A model generated the notes under the pieces. It saw only the letters and a program-made list of their open reading frames with translations, ran no database searches and was not told where the DNA came from. Shown here piece after piece: positions 9,455-19,311 of a stretch of DNA of 64,000 nt (the first letter of the stretch is position 1; the number at the start of each line of letters is the position of its first letter). The DNA comes from Temperatibacter sp965603205 (GTDB taxonomy: Bacteria > Pseudomonadota > Alphaproteobacteria > Sphingomonadales > Kordiimonadaceae): contig CBFDCC010000005.1 in NCBI GenBank assembly GCA_965603205.1, forward strand, positions 196,318-260,317, read 5' to 3'. Both the position numbers and the translations under genes were made by a program.

Positions 9455-11356
9455 ATGTTACATATATCAGATTTGACCTTTCGCATCGGTGACCGCCTGC
9501 TCTTTGATCAGGCGACGATTGCTATCCCTCCGGGCCACAAAGTTGGCTTTGTCGGAAAGAACGGGGCTGGAAAGTCCACTTTATTTAAAATGATCCTTGG
9601 TGAACTGCAGCCAGAGAGCGGCAATCTAACGGTGCGCAGGACGGCGCATATCGGACATGTGGGTCAAGAAGCGCCCGATGGGCCGCAAAGTCTTCTGCAA
9701 ACTGTGCTCGATTCGCATACAGAGCTTAAGGATCTAACCGCCGAATCAGAGACAGCCACTGATCCACACCGTATTGCAGAAATACACACACGCCTTGCTG
9801 ATATTGATGCCTATTCCGCCGAAGGACGCGCTGCGCGTATTTTAGCAGGTCTTGGTTTTGACGCAGATGCCCAAGCCCGTTCTTGTAATAGTTATTCTGG
9901 TGGTTGGCGTATGCGCGTTGCGCTGGCTTGTGTCTTATTTAACGAACCTGACTTGCTCCTGCTGGATGAGCCGACCAACTATCTCGATCTTGAAGGCGTG
10001 ATGTGGCTTGAGACTTTCCTCAAGACGTATCGCTATACAGTGCTGATCATCTCGCATGATCGTGACTTGCTTAACAAAGCCGTTACATCCATTGCCCACT
10101 TAGAGGGCGGCAAGCTGAATTACTATACAGGTGGTTATGACCGTTTCGAGCAATTACGTAACGAAAAGATGAACCAGCAACTTGCCTTAAAGTCTAAGCA
10201 AGAGGCAGAGCGTCGTCACATCCAATCCTTCGTTGATCGTTTTAAGGCCCAAGCATCAAAAGCCAAGCAAGCACAAAGTCGTGTTAAAGCGTTAGAGCGC
10301 ATGAAACCTATCGCCTCTATGGTGGAAGAACATACTGTACCCTTTAACTTCCCAAAGCCTGAGCCGCTATCAAGCCCGTTGATCGCGCTTGAGGGGGCAA
10401 GCGTCGGTTATGAGGATAAAACTATCCTACATAAACTAGACCTACGTATTGATATGGATGACCGCATTGCCCTACTGGGTGCTAATGGTAACGGTAAATC
10501 CACATTCGCAAAGCTTATCGCGTCAAAGCTAAAGCCGATGAGTGGTACTATGCGTAAATCACGCGCGCTGGGCGTTGGTTATTTCGCACAGCATCAGCTG
10601 GATGAGATCAGCCCACAAGATACACCATTTGTGATCCTAAGACGCCTGATGCCGAAAGCTATTGAATCAAAAGTCCGTGCGGCCCTTGGTTCCTTTGGTT
10701 TTGGTTTTGATAAGGTTGACCGTAAGGTTGAGAGCTTGTCAGGCGGTGAAAAAGCCCGTTTGATGTTTGCGCTAGCCACATTCCACAAGCCACAATTATT
10801 GCTACTGGATGAGCCGACCAACCACTTAGATATCGATAGCCGCGAAGCACTCGTGCATGCCATTAACCAATATGACGGCGCTGTACTGCTGATCAGTCAC
10901 GATAGACACTTGGTTGAATCATGTGTGGATCGTCTGTGGATTGTTGATCAGGGTGATGTGAAGAACTTTGATGGTGATCTAGAGGATTACAAACAAAAGC
11001 TGCTAGCGGACCGCGCAGGCGCACGTCGTGTGGCCAAAATGATCAAGCAAGGTGATCCAAAGCAAGACGCGCGCAATGTTGGTGCTGCGAAGCGTCAAAA
11101 CATTGAGCCCTTCAAGAAAGCTGCCGAAGCCGCCGAAGCTGAGGTTGACGAGCTATCTAAAGAAAAGCGACTGTTAGAACGCAAGCTGGCTAGTCCTAAA
11201 CTTTACGAAAGCGATGACCCACGCGCAGCACAACTGGTCGCCAAATTCCAACGCCAACTAGCCGCCATTACCACCATCCTTAAAAAGGCAGAGGAAAAAT
11301 GGGAACAAGCAGCGGAAAAGTTAGAGAAAGTCATGAAGGAAAATGAAGGGGCTTAA
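9455..11356 (+). CDS. ABC-F family ATPase (ribosome-associated type)
   Basis: 633 residues with two ABC nucleotide-binding domains and no membrane segments. The first domain has Walker A GKNGAGKS and signature SGGWRMR; the second has Walker A GANGNGKS and signature LSGGEKARL. Each Walker B ends in LLLDEPTN. The charged linker near residues 230-290, with alternating Lys/Gln/Arg, fits the P-site tRNA interaction motif of ABC-F proteins. A C-terminal coiled coil (residues 545-630) is rich in Glu, Lys and Ala. The domain layout resembles YheS/Uup; the exact subtype is not determined. ABC-F factors act on translating ribosomes rather than transport. Confidence 0.9.
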   Translation: MLHISDLTFRIGDRLLFDQATIAIPPGHKVGFVGKNGAGKSTLFKMILGELQPESGNLTVRRTAHIGHVGQEAPDGPQSLLQTVLDSHTELKDLTAESETATDPHRIAEIHTRLADIDAYSAEGRAARILAGLGFDADAQARSCNSYSGGWRMRVALACVLFNEPDLLLLDEPTNYLDLEGVMWLETFLKTYRYTVLIISHDRDLLNKAVTSIAHLEGGKLNYYTGGYDRFEQLRNEKMNQQLALKSKQEAERRHIQSFVDRFKAQASKAKQAQSRVKALERMKPIASMVEEHTVPFNFPKPEPLSSPLIALEGASVGYEDKTILHKLDLRIDMDDRIALLGANGNGKSTFAKLIASKLKPMSGTMRKSRALGVGYFAQHQLDEISPQDTPFVILRRLMPKAIESKVRAALGSFGFGFDKVDRKVESLSGGEKARLMFALATFHKPQLLLLDEPTNHLDIDSREALVHAINQYDGAVLLISHDRHLVESCVDRLWIVDQGDVKNFDGDLEDYKQKLLADRAGARRVAKMIKQGDPKQDARNVGAAKRQNIEPFKKAAEAAEAEVDELSKEKRLLERKLASPKLYESDDPRAAQLVAKFQRQLAAITTILKKAEEKWEQAAEKLEKVMKENEGA

Positions 11357-11366
11357 ACTCCCCTTC
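11345..11366. terminator. Stem-loop across the ABC-F stop codon
   Basis: GAAGGGG and CCCCTTC form a perfect seven-base stem around an eight-base loop that contains the ABC-F stop codon. There is no T-tract on either strand, so it may protect the 3' end or be a weak terminator rather than a classical one. Confidence 0.4.
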
Positions 11367-11418
11367 GCTATCCCACACACCTCGTCGTCATCTCATATAT
11401 AACTCAGTTTTATAATTC

Positions 11419-13356
11419 TTACTTCATATGCTTTTCTAAGAACTCTTCAAGGTTGGTGAACAATACCGTTCTTGCTTCTGGCGTTGCTAAACTGTGACCT
11501 CCCTTATCAAGGATTACCAGCTTAGACTGCTTCTTGGATTTAAGTTTTTTATACATTTTTTTAGCATGCGTATATTTAACAGTGCCGTCGTTTTTAGCAG
11601 CAATCAACAATACTGGTTTTGTAATTTTATCCGCTTGGTGCAACGGCGAAACCGATTTCAATGATTCATCTTTCAAGCCAATGCCTTCCATCAATACATG
11701 CCCTCCTAATACACGGTATGTAAGAAAATTACTCAGCTGCTTTAAATCAGCTAAACCATTAATACTTACGCCGCATCTGTATAAGTCAGGTTCTTGTATA
11801 AGGCCCATCAGCGTTGCGTACCCGCCATAGGAAGCGCCCACAATGCAGATATTGTCTTTGTTGGCTATGCCTTCTTTTATTAACCAATGAGTGGCATCAG
11901 TAACATCATGCTGCATAAGGCCGCCCCACTGGTCCTTTCCTGCCTCTTCATACTTTTTACCGTAGCCACTAGACCCCCTGAAATTAGGTTGCAATACAGT
12001 ATAACCACGGTTAGCAAGAAACTGTGCCCAGCGATCAAATACCATCATATCACGCGCGTGAGGGCCACCGTGTGGCATCACAATCACAGGCTTAGAAGCG
12101 CGAACAGTTTCTGCGTTAGCCCTAGTAATATAGCCAGGTATTTTACTTCCGTCTCTTACAGGAATATCGACACGCTCTATTTCACCTAAGTATTTTGGAT
12201 TTATGCCCGGCATTTTCTCTCCGATGGCATCTAGACTACCTGTCGCAAGATTTAGTAAATAATAAACACCTGCGTCATTAGGCCCTTGTGAATCGATGAC
12301 AAACAGCTTTTTCTTGCGCGTTTGATATCTGATGACATTACGTGTGCCCGGTAACGCATTATCGACTATTGCCTGTAGCTTACTAGAGTATTTGCTCAAA
12401 TAATGTACCGAGGGCTGGTCAATTGTATAATGCACACCAGAGATTTTACCCTTGATGGGCAATCCACTATTACTATTAGTGTCAGTGAAAGAAATGTAAT
12501 CAATATCCACTTCGGCGTGCTCATAAAGGGTATCAAGAACCTCGCTGGTTTCCATATTTACTTTATACAGGCCTTCAGTGCCATATTGAGATTGCCCTTG
12601 CATATAAGCGACCTCAGGGTCTTTAGTAAATGAGATTAGGCTATATTTATCTTTGAACCATTGCTTTTTACCCGCATTTTCCCATTTGCCCGTGCGTGCA
12701 CTTTTATAGCTACCAATACGCCCTCTTTGGTGATCAATACCAAAGCCATAACGAATGGCGCCTGTGCGGTCTGGTCTGTAACTCCAAAGACCGCGTCTTG
12801 GCTCTTGAATTAGCTTATCTTCTCCCGTCATAATATTCTGACGCCAAATAGTAGCTCCCTTATCGCCACTAAACTGCATAAGAACAACATCGGGTTCATT
12901 AGGCAAAAAATCTATAACATTATCGCCTGATGGATTGTTTTTTCCATTTGTTACCCAGTTAAATTTTTTCGTTTTTGGATTAAAACGTGCCATCTGAGAA
13001 GTGTAGTAATCCTCATCATTAGCCACCTCCACGTGATAACTAATAAGTAAATAGTCATTATTCGCCCACGTGTACCAAGCAAGTTCGCTTTTTCCCACAA
13101 GCGGTACGGCAAACTTTTTCTTCGTCTCAGTCTCATAAAAAATGACCGTTTCTTTATCTTTAATTTTAAAAGAATAGGCTAAAAAATCACCTTCTGGAGA
13201 AAGTTTGGGTGGCCCCATCTGGTGATCTTGGGCAAAAACCTCAATAGGTAATTTTGAAGAAGATGCATGTAGCGGCGAAGCTACCCCACAGTAAAATAAA
13301 CTGGCAATTGTGCACAGTCGAAGAAGTTGATTAAAAGTCATAAAATATATATCCAT
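11419..13356 (-). CDS. S9 family serine peptidase (prolyl-oligopeptidase type), exported
   Basis: About 645 residues from ATG at 13356. A signal peptide ending near PLHA precedes an N-terminal beta-propeller-like region. The C-terminal alpha/beta-hydrolase domain has the nucleophile motif GASYGGY (serine near residue 509), the acid in AAKNDGTV (near 590) and the histidine in DKGGHS (near 621). The oxyanion-side motif VMPHGGPHARD is present. Family members cleave peptides or acylated peptides; this one should act in the periplasm. The gene stands alone between the ABC-F gene and holC and is more AT-rich than the housekeeping genes around it. Substrate unknown. Confidence 0.88.
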   Translation of the reverse strand: MDIYFMTFNQLLRLCTIASLFYCGVASPLHASSSKLPIEVFAQDHQMGPPKLSPEGDFLAYSFKIKDKETVIFYETETKKKFAVPLVGKSELAWYTWANNDYLLISYHVEVANDEDYYTSQMARFNPKTKKFNWVTNGKNNPSGDNVIDFLPNEPDVVLMQFSGDKGATIWRQNIMTGEDKLIQEPRRGLWSYRPDRTGAIRYGFGIDHQRGRIGSYKSARTGKWENAGKKQWFKDKYSLISFTKDPEVAYMQGQSQYGTEGLYKVNMETSEVLDTLYEHAEVDIDYISFTDTNSNSGLPIKGKISGVHYTIDQPSVHYLSKYSSKLQAIVDNALPGTRNVIRYQTRKKKLFVIDSQGPNDAGVYYLLNLATGSLDAIGEKMPGINPKYLGEIERVDIPVRDGSKIPGYITRANAETVRASKPVIVMPHGGPHARDMMVFDRWAQFLANRGYTVLQPNFRGSSGYGKKYEEAGKDQWGGLMQHDVTDATHWLIKEGIANKDNICIVGASYGGYATLMGLIQEPDLYRCGVSINGLADLKQLSNFLTYRVLGGHVLMEGIGLKDESLKSVSPLHQADKITKPVLLIAAKNDGTVKYTHAKKMYKKLKSKKQSKLVILDKGGHSLATPEARTVLFTNLEEFLEKHMK

Positions 13357-13526
13357 CAAGGTAAAATAAGAAATCTGTATAAATTTTATAGGTTAGTCAA
13401 ATGCCAGCAATACATTGTATGACAATGAAATCAACCTGTAATCTACAATTATGGGGAATATACACGTAATTTATACTTAGATGATACTAAACATGGGGTA
13501 CACGTTGAAGAAGGAAATAAAAGCCC

Positions 13527-13997
13527 CTAAGCTTTCTTTTCCCAGCCGCCCTGCTCGGTTTGTTGCCAGTATGACATTTCAAAACCGCCATCCTTGAAGG
13601 TTTTCCAGTCTTCGCGTGCCTTGGTCACGACATCGGCGTTACGGCCATCGAACATATACATCAGGCGGTCATAACCCGCATAATCCGATGATTCAACGGC
13701 GTCCACCAGCACAAGGCAAGTAGAGCCATTGGGGTTCTCGTCCCCTGTTGTTAGATAAACAATCTGGTCTTCTGGGTGATCGCATCCAGCCTTGTCGTGC
13801 GGCAAGAAGCTATCCTCACGATAGCTCCACAGCGCCTTATCCAGCGCCGTGCAGACATCGTCATTTGCAACTTTCACCACAGCCTTAAGGCCAGCACCCT
13901 GCACGCGCTCCATCAATTTTGGTAACGCTTCATCTAGCGTTTGACGTTGCAGGTGATAAAACTTGATATCAAGTTTAGAGGTGCTGGCATTAGGCAT
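13527..13997 (-). CDS. holC: DNA polymerase III subunit chi
   Basis: 156 residues. The N-terminus KLDIKFYHLQRQTLDEALPKLMERV and the later DKALWSYREDSFLPH motif are typical of chi. The family links the clamp loader (via psi) to single-stranded-DNA-binding protein. Six bases downstream of pepA, an arrangement found across alphaproteobacteria and gamma relatives, so the two are co-transcribed. Confidence 0.94.
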   Translation of the reverse strand: MPNASTSKLDIKFYHLQRQTLDEALPKLMERVQGAGLKAVVKVANDDVCTALDKALWSYREDSFLPHDKAGCDHPEDQIVYLTTGDENPNGSTCLVLVDAVESSDYAGYDRLMYMFDGRNADVVTKAREDWKTFKDGGFEMSYWQQTEQGGWEKKA

Positions 13998-14003
13998 TAT
14001 CTA

Positions 14004-15479
14004 TTAACCTTCGTGGTTATCAGCAACAAAACGGTCCAGCATACGCACGCCAAAACCTGTGCCGCCTTTTTCACTGAGGTTCATGTCTTTGTCTGACCAA
14101 ACCGTACCAGCAATATCAAGGTGACACCAAGGCACATCATTAGTGAAACGTTTTAAGAACTGCGCCGCAGTGATAGAGCCAGCGCCCTTACCGCCGATAT
14201 TTTTCATATCCGCTGTCGCGCAATTGATCATCTTATCATAATTGTCATGCAGCGGCAGACGCCATACCTTATCGCCGGTTACTGTGCCAGCAGCGCTTAG
14301 GGTATCAGACAGATCATCACTATCGGTGAACATGCCCGCATATTCGTCAGCAAGACTAACAATGATAGCACCCGTTAATGTAGCGAGATCAATCATGAAC
14401 TTAGGCTTGAAACGATCCTGACAGTACCAAAGCGCGTCAGCCAGTACAAGACGGCCCTCTGCGTCAGTATTTAGGATTTCAATGGTCTGACCCGACATAC
14501 TTGTCACCACGTCACCGGGGCGAATAGCATTACCAGACGGCATATTCTCAACCAAGCCAACGATAGCAACCACATTTACATTGGCTTTACGGCCAGCAAG
14601 TGCCTTCATCAGGCCCGTCACAGTACCAGCGCCGCCCATGTCCCATTTCATCTGTTCCATACCCGGCCCAGGTTTTAATGAAATACCACCAGTATCAAAG
14701 GTCACACCCTTACCAATAAAGGCAATAGGCTGATCATCAGCATTAGCAGCGCCATTCCAGCGCATAATGCCAAGCTTACTTTCACGCACAGAACCTTGAC
14801 CAACGGCCAGCAGTGATCCCATACCTAGCTTTTCCATCTCAGCTTCACCAAGAATTTCAACCTCAACACCTAAATCAGTCAGTGTTGTGATCTCATCAGC
14901 GAACGTTTGTGGATAAAGCACATTTGCTGGCTCTGACACCAGATCACGGGTCATGTTAACACCGTCAGCAACAGCAGAACGCGCCGCAAAGGCAGTAGCA
15001 GCACCGCTAAGATCATCACAAGCAATGTTGAGTGATTTCAATGTTGGCTTTTTCGATTTAGCTTCTTTGGTACGGTATTTATCAAAACGATAGCTTTTCA
15101 ACTGAACACCTTCGGCCATAAAGGCAGCATTTTCAGCGCTAAGACCGTCAAAGGATATTGTCGCCTCATCAGAACCGGCCTTTGCAACGGCTGTGTAGAT
15201 CGAAGCGCCGAGTGCCACATAGTCATATTCTGACATTTTAGACACGTCACCAACGCCCTGTATGATCACACGGTCTGCATCAATGCCAGATGGAGCCAGC
15301 AGGTTAACTGACTTTCCTTTTTTACCTGTGAAATCAGACACAGAAAATGCTTTAGATAGCGCACCCGAAGTTGCTGTATCTAGCGCAGTGATGCTAGCGG
15401 CTTTAATGCCGTCCTCGTTTGTACAAATGATAACTACACCAGAATCTGTTGAGCCAGACTTTACAAAACCAATATCCAT
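14004..15479 (-). CDS. pepA: Leucyl aminopeptidase, M17 family
   Basis: 491 residues. The C-terminal catalytic domain carries the metal-binding and catalytic signature NTDAEGRLVLADAL. The upstream lysine/aspartate motif FIGKGVTFDTGGISLKPG and the MKWDMGGAGTV segment complete the two-metal site. The N-terminal domain (residues 1-160) is the divergent macro-like domain of PepA. It removes N-terminal residues from peptides in the cytoplasm. Divergent from lptD and co-transcribed with holC. Confidence 0.97.
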   Translation of the reverse strand: MDIGFVKSGSTDSGVVIICTNEDGIKAASITALDTATSGALSKAFSVSDFTGKKGKSVNLLAPSGIDADRVIIQGVGDVSKMSEYDYVALGASIYTAVAKAGSDEATISFDGLSAENAAFMAEGVQLKSYRFDKYRTKEAKSKKPTLKSLNIACDDLSGAATAFAARSAVADGVNMTRDLVSEPANVLYPQTFADEITTLTDLGVEVEILGEAEMEKLGMGSLLAVGQGSVRESKLGIMRWNGAANADDQPIAFIGKGVTFDTGGISLKPGPGMEQMKWDMGGAGTVTGLMKALAGRKANVNVVAIVGLVENMPSGNAIRPGDVVTSMSGQTIEILNTDAEGRLVLADALWYCQDRFKPKFMIDLATLTGAIIVSLADEYAGMFTDSDDLSDTLSAAGTVTGDKVWRLPLHDNYDKMINCATADMKNIGGKGAGSITAAQFLKRFTNDVPWCHLDIAGTVWSDKDMNLSEKGGTGFGVRMLDRFVADNHEG

Positions 15480-15708
15480 TGATCGCTCTTTCTATTTTCT
15501 TGATTATTTTCATTAAGAGTAACCATAGATTAAACTATGTCTACTCTCCCAATGGTCTTTATGATGGGTAATTATAATATTGGCAAGTCATGACATGCTC
15601 TCAGCTCTAAAAATTGCCATATTATGGCTTTAAAGAACAATCTAGATTGCTCTAATGGCTGCATCCATGTATCAAAGCCATAATAGATAAGTTAAATAGG
15701 ATTATTTT

Positions 15709-17880
15709 GTGACTCGACGACGATCATTAAAAAACATGCGTAGTAACTCAACATCATGGATCATTGCGTCCATAATGGGGGCTACGGCATTGACGGTGCC
15801 AGCACTCGCGCAAGATAACTCTGTTGAATTTGCTGCCGATGTTATAGATCACAATCCTGAAAGCGATGAAGTTGTTGCCACAGGACGTGTAACGCTCACC
15901 AATGATGGCTATATACTTGAAGCTGCTAAGGTCATCTATAATCAAAAAACAGGTGAAGCAGTAGCGACAGGCGCTGTTAAGCTGACCTTACCCGATGGTG
16001 ATATTATTTGGTCAGACCATGTCGAATTGAATAGACAACTGAAAAATGCGCTCGTGAATAATATCAGACTGCTGATGTCTGATGGAGCACAAGTAGCGGC
16101 AAGATCAGCTGTTCGCGACGGCGAATCTGGCACTATCACCCTAGACCGTGCTGTTTATAGTCCGTGTAGGGTAATTGAAGGCGACCCCACAAGCACTCCA
16201 GTGTGGAAAATAAAGGCCGTTAAGGTCGTGCATGACAAGGGCAAAAAGCGTATTTACTACGACAACGCCACTATCGAGATATTTGGTGTACCCGTTTTAT
16301 GGTTCCCTAAATTTTCGCATCCTGATCCAACGGTTGATAGAGCCAGTGGCTTTCTACCTGTAGAGCTGAAAACCCTAAAAGAATTGGGCGTTGTTATCGG
16401 CATGCCCTATTACCACAGCTTCAACAAAAGCCAAGATGTTACCCTAACACCAATTCTAACAACGAACGAAGGTTTGGTCCTCGCTGCTGAATATAGACAA
16501 ATGATGAATAGTGGCTCTTATATTATGCAGGGTAGCGGTACATATACAGACCAACGGAATGACCTCGCACAAACCACTGGGCGCAATGAATTTCGTGGCC
16601 ATTTCTTTTCTAATGGCCAGTTTAATCACACCGACAATTGGCGCTCATCTTATCAGGTTAACTGGGCGTCTGATGATACGTATTTACGCCGTTATGACTT
16701 CTCGCAAGAAGACACGCTTATCACTGAATATAATCTTGAAGCCTTTTATGGGCCATCATATTTTTCCGCGCGAGCTTTGGGGTTTCAAGGCCTGCGTCAA
16801 GAAGACATCTCAGGATTAACGGCATTCGCGCTTCCTATTATAAATGCTGAATATATTAGTAAATACAAGCCTCTGGGCGGAACTTTTAAAGTAACAGGGA
16901 ATGCTTTAGCACTCAGAAGAACAGATGGTTTAGATACTGAGCGTCTATCAGCCTCAGCTTCATGGAACAGGCAGTGGATAACGGGGCCTGGATTAGTAGT
17001 TGACGCTAACGCCTTGGTACGTAGTGACGCCTATACTATACATGATGCAGATCGCCCTGATGATCCAGCCTTCAGTGGGGCTGGCAGTGATGAATTTAGA
17101 AATCTCGCCCGTATATCAACGCGCCTATCTTGGCCTCTTATTAAAATAACTAATAGTTCTAGTCATATAATAGAGCCTATAGTTCAAGTCGATATCTCAC
17201 CCAACACTGGTCATGTGGATGATCTAGTCAATGAGGATAGTCGTGCCTTTGAATTAAACCATATGAATATTTTCTCTTCAGAACGCGCCGCTGGTTATGA
17301 TCTGTGGGAAGAAGGCAATCGCCTTACTTATGGTCTCAAATGGCAATATGACAATAAAAATTGGGCTACAAATGTTATGGTTGGCCAAAGCCTACTTTCC
17401 CAATCTAAGCAAGGTAATTTTGAACAAGGATCTGGCCTCAACGGGCGATATTCAAGTATCGTTGGCGCGATTGATATACAATATAAAAAATGGTTTGAAC
17501 TCAATCATCACTTTCGTCTTAATGAGGACACACTTTCCTTTCAACGTAATGAAATTGATTTAAACATTAACACCAAGAAAATAAGCTTAAAACTTGGATA
17601 TCTATATCTAAACCGTGATCTTAATTTTATTAACCGTGAAGATAGAGAAGAGATTCGCGCAGAAGGCAGATATAGGTTTAGTAAAAAATGGTCGCTTATG
17701 GGTAATGTAATCGAAAATTTATCGAATGGTTATACAGGGGTCGAATTTGGAACTGGCATAGAATATGAAGATGAGTGCTTGCGGTTTTCCTTGCAATTCC
17801 GCCAAACAAACACTTTTGATAGAGATATTAAACCAGGTTCATCCATTATGTTTAGGATCAAACTTAAAAATTTAGGCTAA
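15709..17880 (+). CDS. lptD: LPS-assembly protein LptD
   Basis: 723 residues. GTG start at 15709 preceded by TAGG; an ATG nine codons later (15736) is possible but has no better ribosome site. The signal peptide ends at ALAQD. An OstA/LptA-like beta-jellyroll domain (residues 40-150, with EVVATGRVTL and VIYNQKTGEAVATG) is followed by the LptD barrel with its YYDNATIEIFGVPVLWFPKFSHPDP motif. The protein ends in a beta-strand-rich C-terminus. It inserts lipopolysaccharide into the outer leaflet. Only a few cysteines are present, so the E. coli disulfide pattern is not conserved. First gene of lptD-surA-pdxA-rsmA. Confidence 0.94.
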   Translation: MTRRRSLKNMRSNSTSWIIASIMGATALTVPALAQDNSVEFAADVIDHNPESDEVVATGRVTLTNDGYILEAAKVIYNQKTGEAVATGAVKLTLPDGDIIWSDHVELNRQLKNALVNNIRLLMSDGAQVAARSAVRDGESGTITLDRAVYSPCRVIEGDPTSTPVWKIKAVKVVHDKGKKRIYYDNATIEIFGVPVLWFPKFSHPDPTVDRASGFLPVELKTLKELGVVIGMPYYHSFNKSQDVTLTPILTTNEGLVLAAEYRQMMNSGSYIMQGSGTYTDQRNDLAQTTGRNEFRGHFFSNGQFNHTDNWRSSYQVNWASDDTYLRRYDFSQEDTLITEYNLEAFYGPSYFSARALGFQGLRQEDISGLTAFALPIINAEYISKYKPLGGTFKVTGNALALRRTDGLDTERLSASASWNRQWITGPGLVVDANALVRSDAYTIHDADRPDDPAFSGAGSDEFRNLARISTRLSWPLIKITNSSSHIIEPIVQVDISPNTGHVDDLVNEDSRAFELNHMNIFSSERAAGYDLWEEGNRLTYGLKWQYDNKNWATNVMVGQSLLSQSKQGNFEQGSGLNGRYSSIVGAIDIQYKKWFELNHHFRLNEDTLSFQRNEIDLNINTKKISLKLGYLYLNRDLNFINREDREEIRAEGRYRFSKKWSLMGNVIENLSNGYTGVEFGTGIEYEDECLRFSLQFRQTNTFDRDIKPGSSIMFRIKLKNLG

Positions 17881-17966
17881 AAAACGTATTAGGGCTAGTA
17901 AGGCTGTTGCCATTGAGCTAAAAGCTAAGCTACTGATAGGGTAAAGTTAAATAAGGGCGTAGCAGA

Positions 17967-19277
17967 GTGCTAAAATTGTCGAAAACACTATTCATACATA
18001 TGAAAAAAATATTCTCATGTTTGACCAAAACACTAGCAACCATAACTGTTGTTTTCTCAATAACAACTATGGCCTCTGCTCAACAAGTTTTAAATGGCGT
18101 TGAAATTCTCGTCAATGATAGGCCGATTAGTACATATGATATTGACCAACGCCTGCGCTTAGTTGTGGCAGTTGCTGGTGGCATCAATAATCAAGAAGAA
18201 CTTGTTAAGGTACGCGACCAAGTTACTAAGACAATGATTGATGAGCTGCTCCAGCTACTCGAAGCAGAAGAATTAGAAGCCTCAGCAAATAATGACCAGC
18301 TTGAAGATTATTTTGCGCGCCGTGCACAAGGCATGGGACAAACAGCTGAACAACTTGAAAATGCTTTAAAGGGTATTGGCTCATCAAAAGCTACTATGAT
18401 GCGCCAAATGAAAGCTGAAATTCTATGGGGTCAAATAGTCCAAGGTAAAATGGGCATGTTTGTATCTGTCTCTGACGAAGAAGTAGAAGATTACATACAG
18501 CGCCTTAGAGATAACAAGGGTAAATTTGAATACCGCTTGGCTGAAATTACACTATCCGTAAATGATAACTCACAAGACGCATCCGTGAAAGCTACAGCCG
18601 AGGGCCTATTAGAGCGCCTTCGTAGCGGCGCATCTTTTCCTGATGTTGCTCGTCAACTATCTTCCTCATCATCGGCAGCAGTTGGTGGTGATTTAGGTTG
18701 GTTAAGTGAAACAGAAATAGACCCTGATCTAGCTAAAACATTATCATTGATGGATGTAGGCCAACTAACATCTCCTATCCGCACACCAAGTGGATACCGT
18801 ATCCTTGCTAATATTGATCGCCGTAAAATATTAAGTGCTGATCCACTAGATACACAGGTAAGCTTACGCCAAATTCATTTGACAAAAGAAAAGATAGAAG
18901 ATGCAACAGCAGTTGCTGCTTTTGAAAAGTCCGTAAAAATAGTTGCTAGCAATAGCGGCAATTTATGTGGCCGTGTCAGCCAATTTGCAACAGATGCAGG
19001 CGCTGATCCCAAAGTAGAAATTGGTAATTTACGCCTTCGCGACATATCACCAGCAGTACGCAATGCTGTTAAGGCGTTAGAAGTTGGCCGTCCTAGTGAA
19101 TTAATTAAAATGGATGATGGTATGCGTATTTTATTTGTATGCGGACGTGAAGAAGCAAAAGTTCAAGAGCCAGACTTCGACATGATCTACTCACAAATAG
19201 AAAATCAGCGTATGAGCATGATGGGTCGTCGTTATTTGCGTGACCTACACCGCGATGCCATTATTGATTACCGCTAG
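17967..19277 (+). CDS. surA: SurA-like periplasmic peptidyl-prolyl isomerase/chaperone
   Basis: 436 residues from GTG at 17967 (weak AAGGG about nine bases upstream), or 425 from ATG at 18000, which gives a shorter signal peptide (cleavage at ASA-QQ). Neither start has a strong ribosome site. It has a SurA N-terminal domain (residues 45-180), one clear parvulin domain (about 190-295, with AVGGDLGWLSETEIDPDL) and a second degenerate parvulin-like domain. Known role: folding of outer-membrane proteins such as LptD, the gene just upstream. Confidence 0.9.
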   Translation: MLKLSKTLFIHMKKIFSCLTKTLATITVVFSITTMASAQQVLNGVEILVNDRPISTYDIDQRLRLVVAVAGGINNQEELVKVRDQVTKTMIDELLQLLEAEELEASANNDQLEDYFARRAQGMGQTAEQLENALKGIGSSKATMMRQMKAEILWGQIVQGKMGMFVSVSDEEVEDYIQRLRDNKGKFEYRLAEITLSVNDNSQDASVKATAEGLLERLRSGASFPDVARQLSSSSSAAVGGDLGWLSETEIDPDLAKTLSLMDVGQLTSPIRTPSGYRILANIDRRKILSADPLDTQVSLRQIHLTKEKIEDATAVAAFEKSVKIVASNSGNLCGRVSQFATDAGADPKVEIGNLRLRDISPAVRNAVKALEVGRPSELIKMDDGMRILFVCGREEAKVQEPDFDMIYSQIENQRMSMMGRRYLRDLHRDAIIDYR

Positions 19278-19311
19278 GACTTAGCCCTAATAAATTGATA
19301 GATAGGCTATA

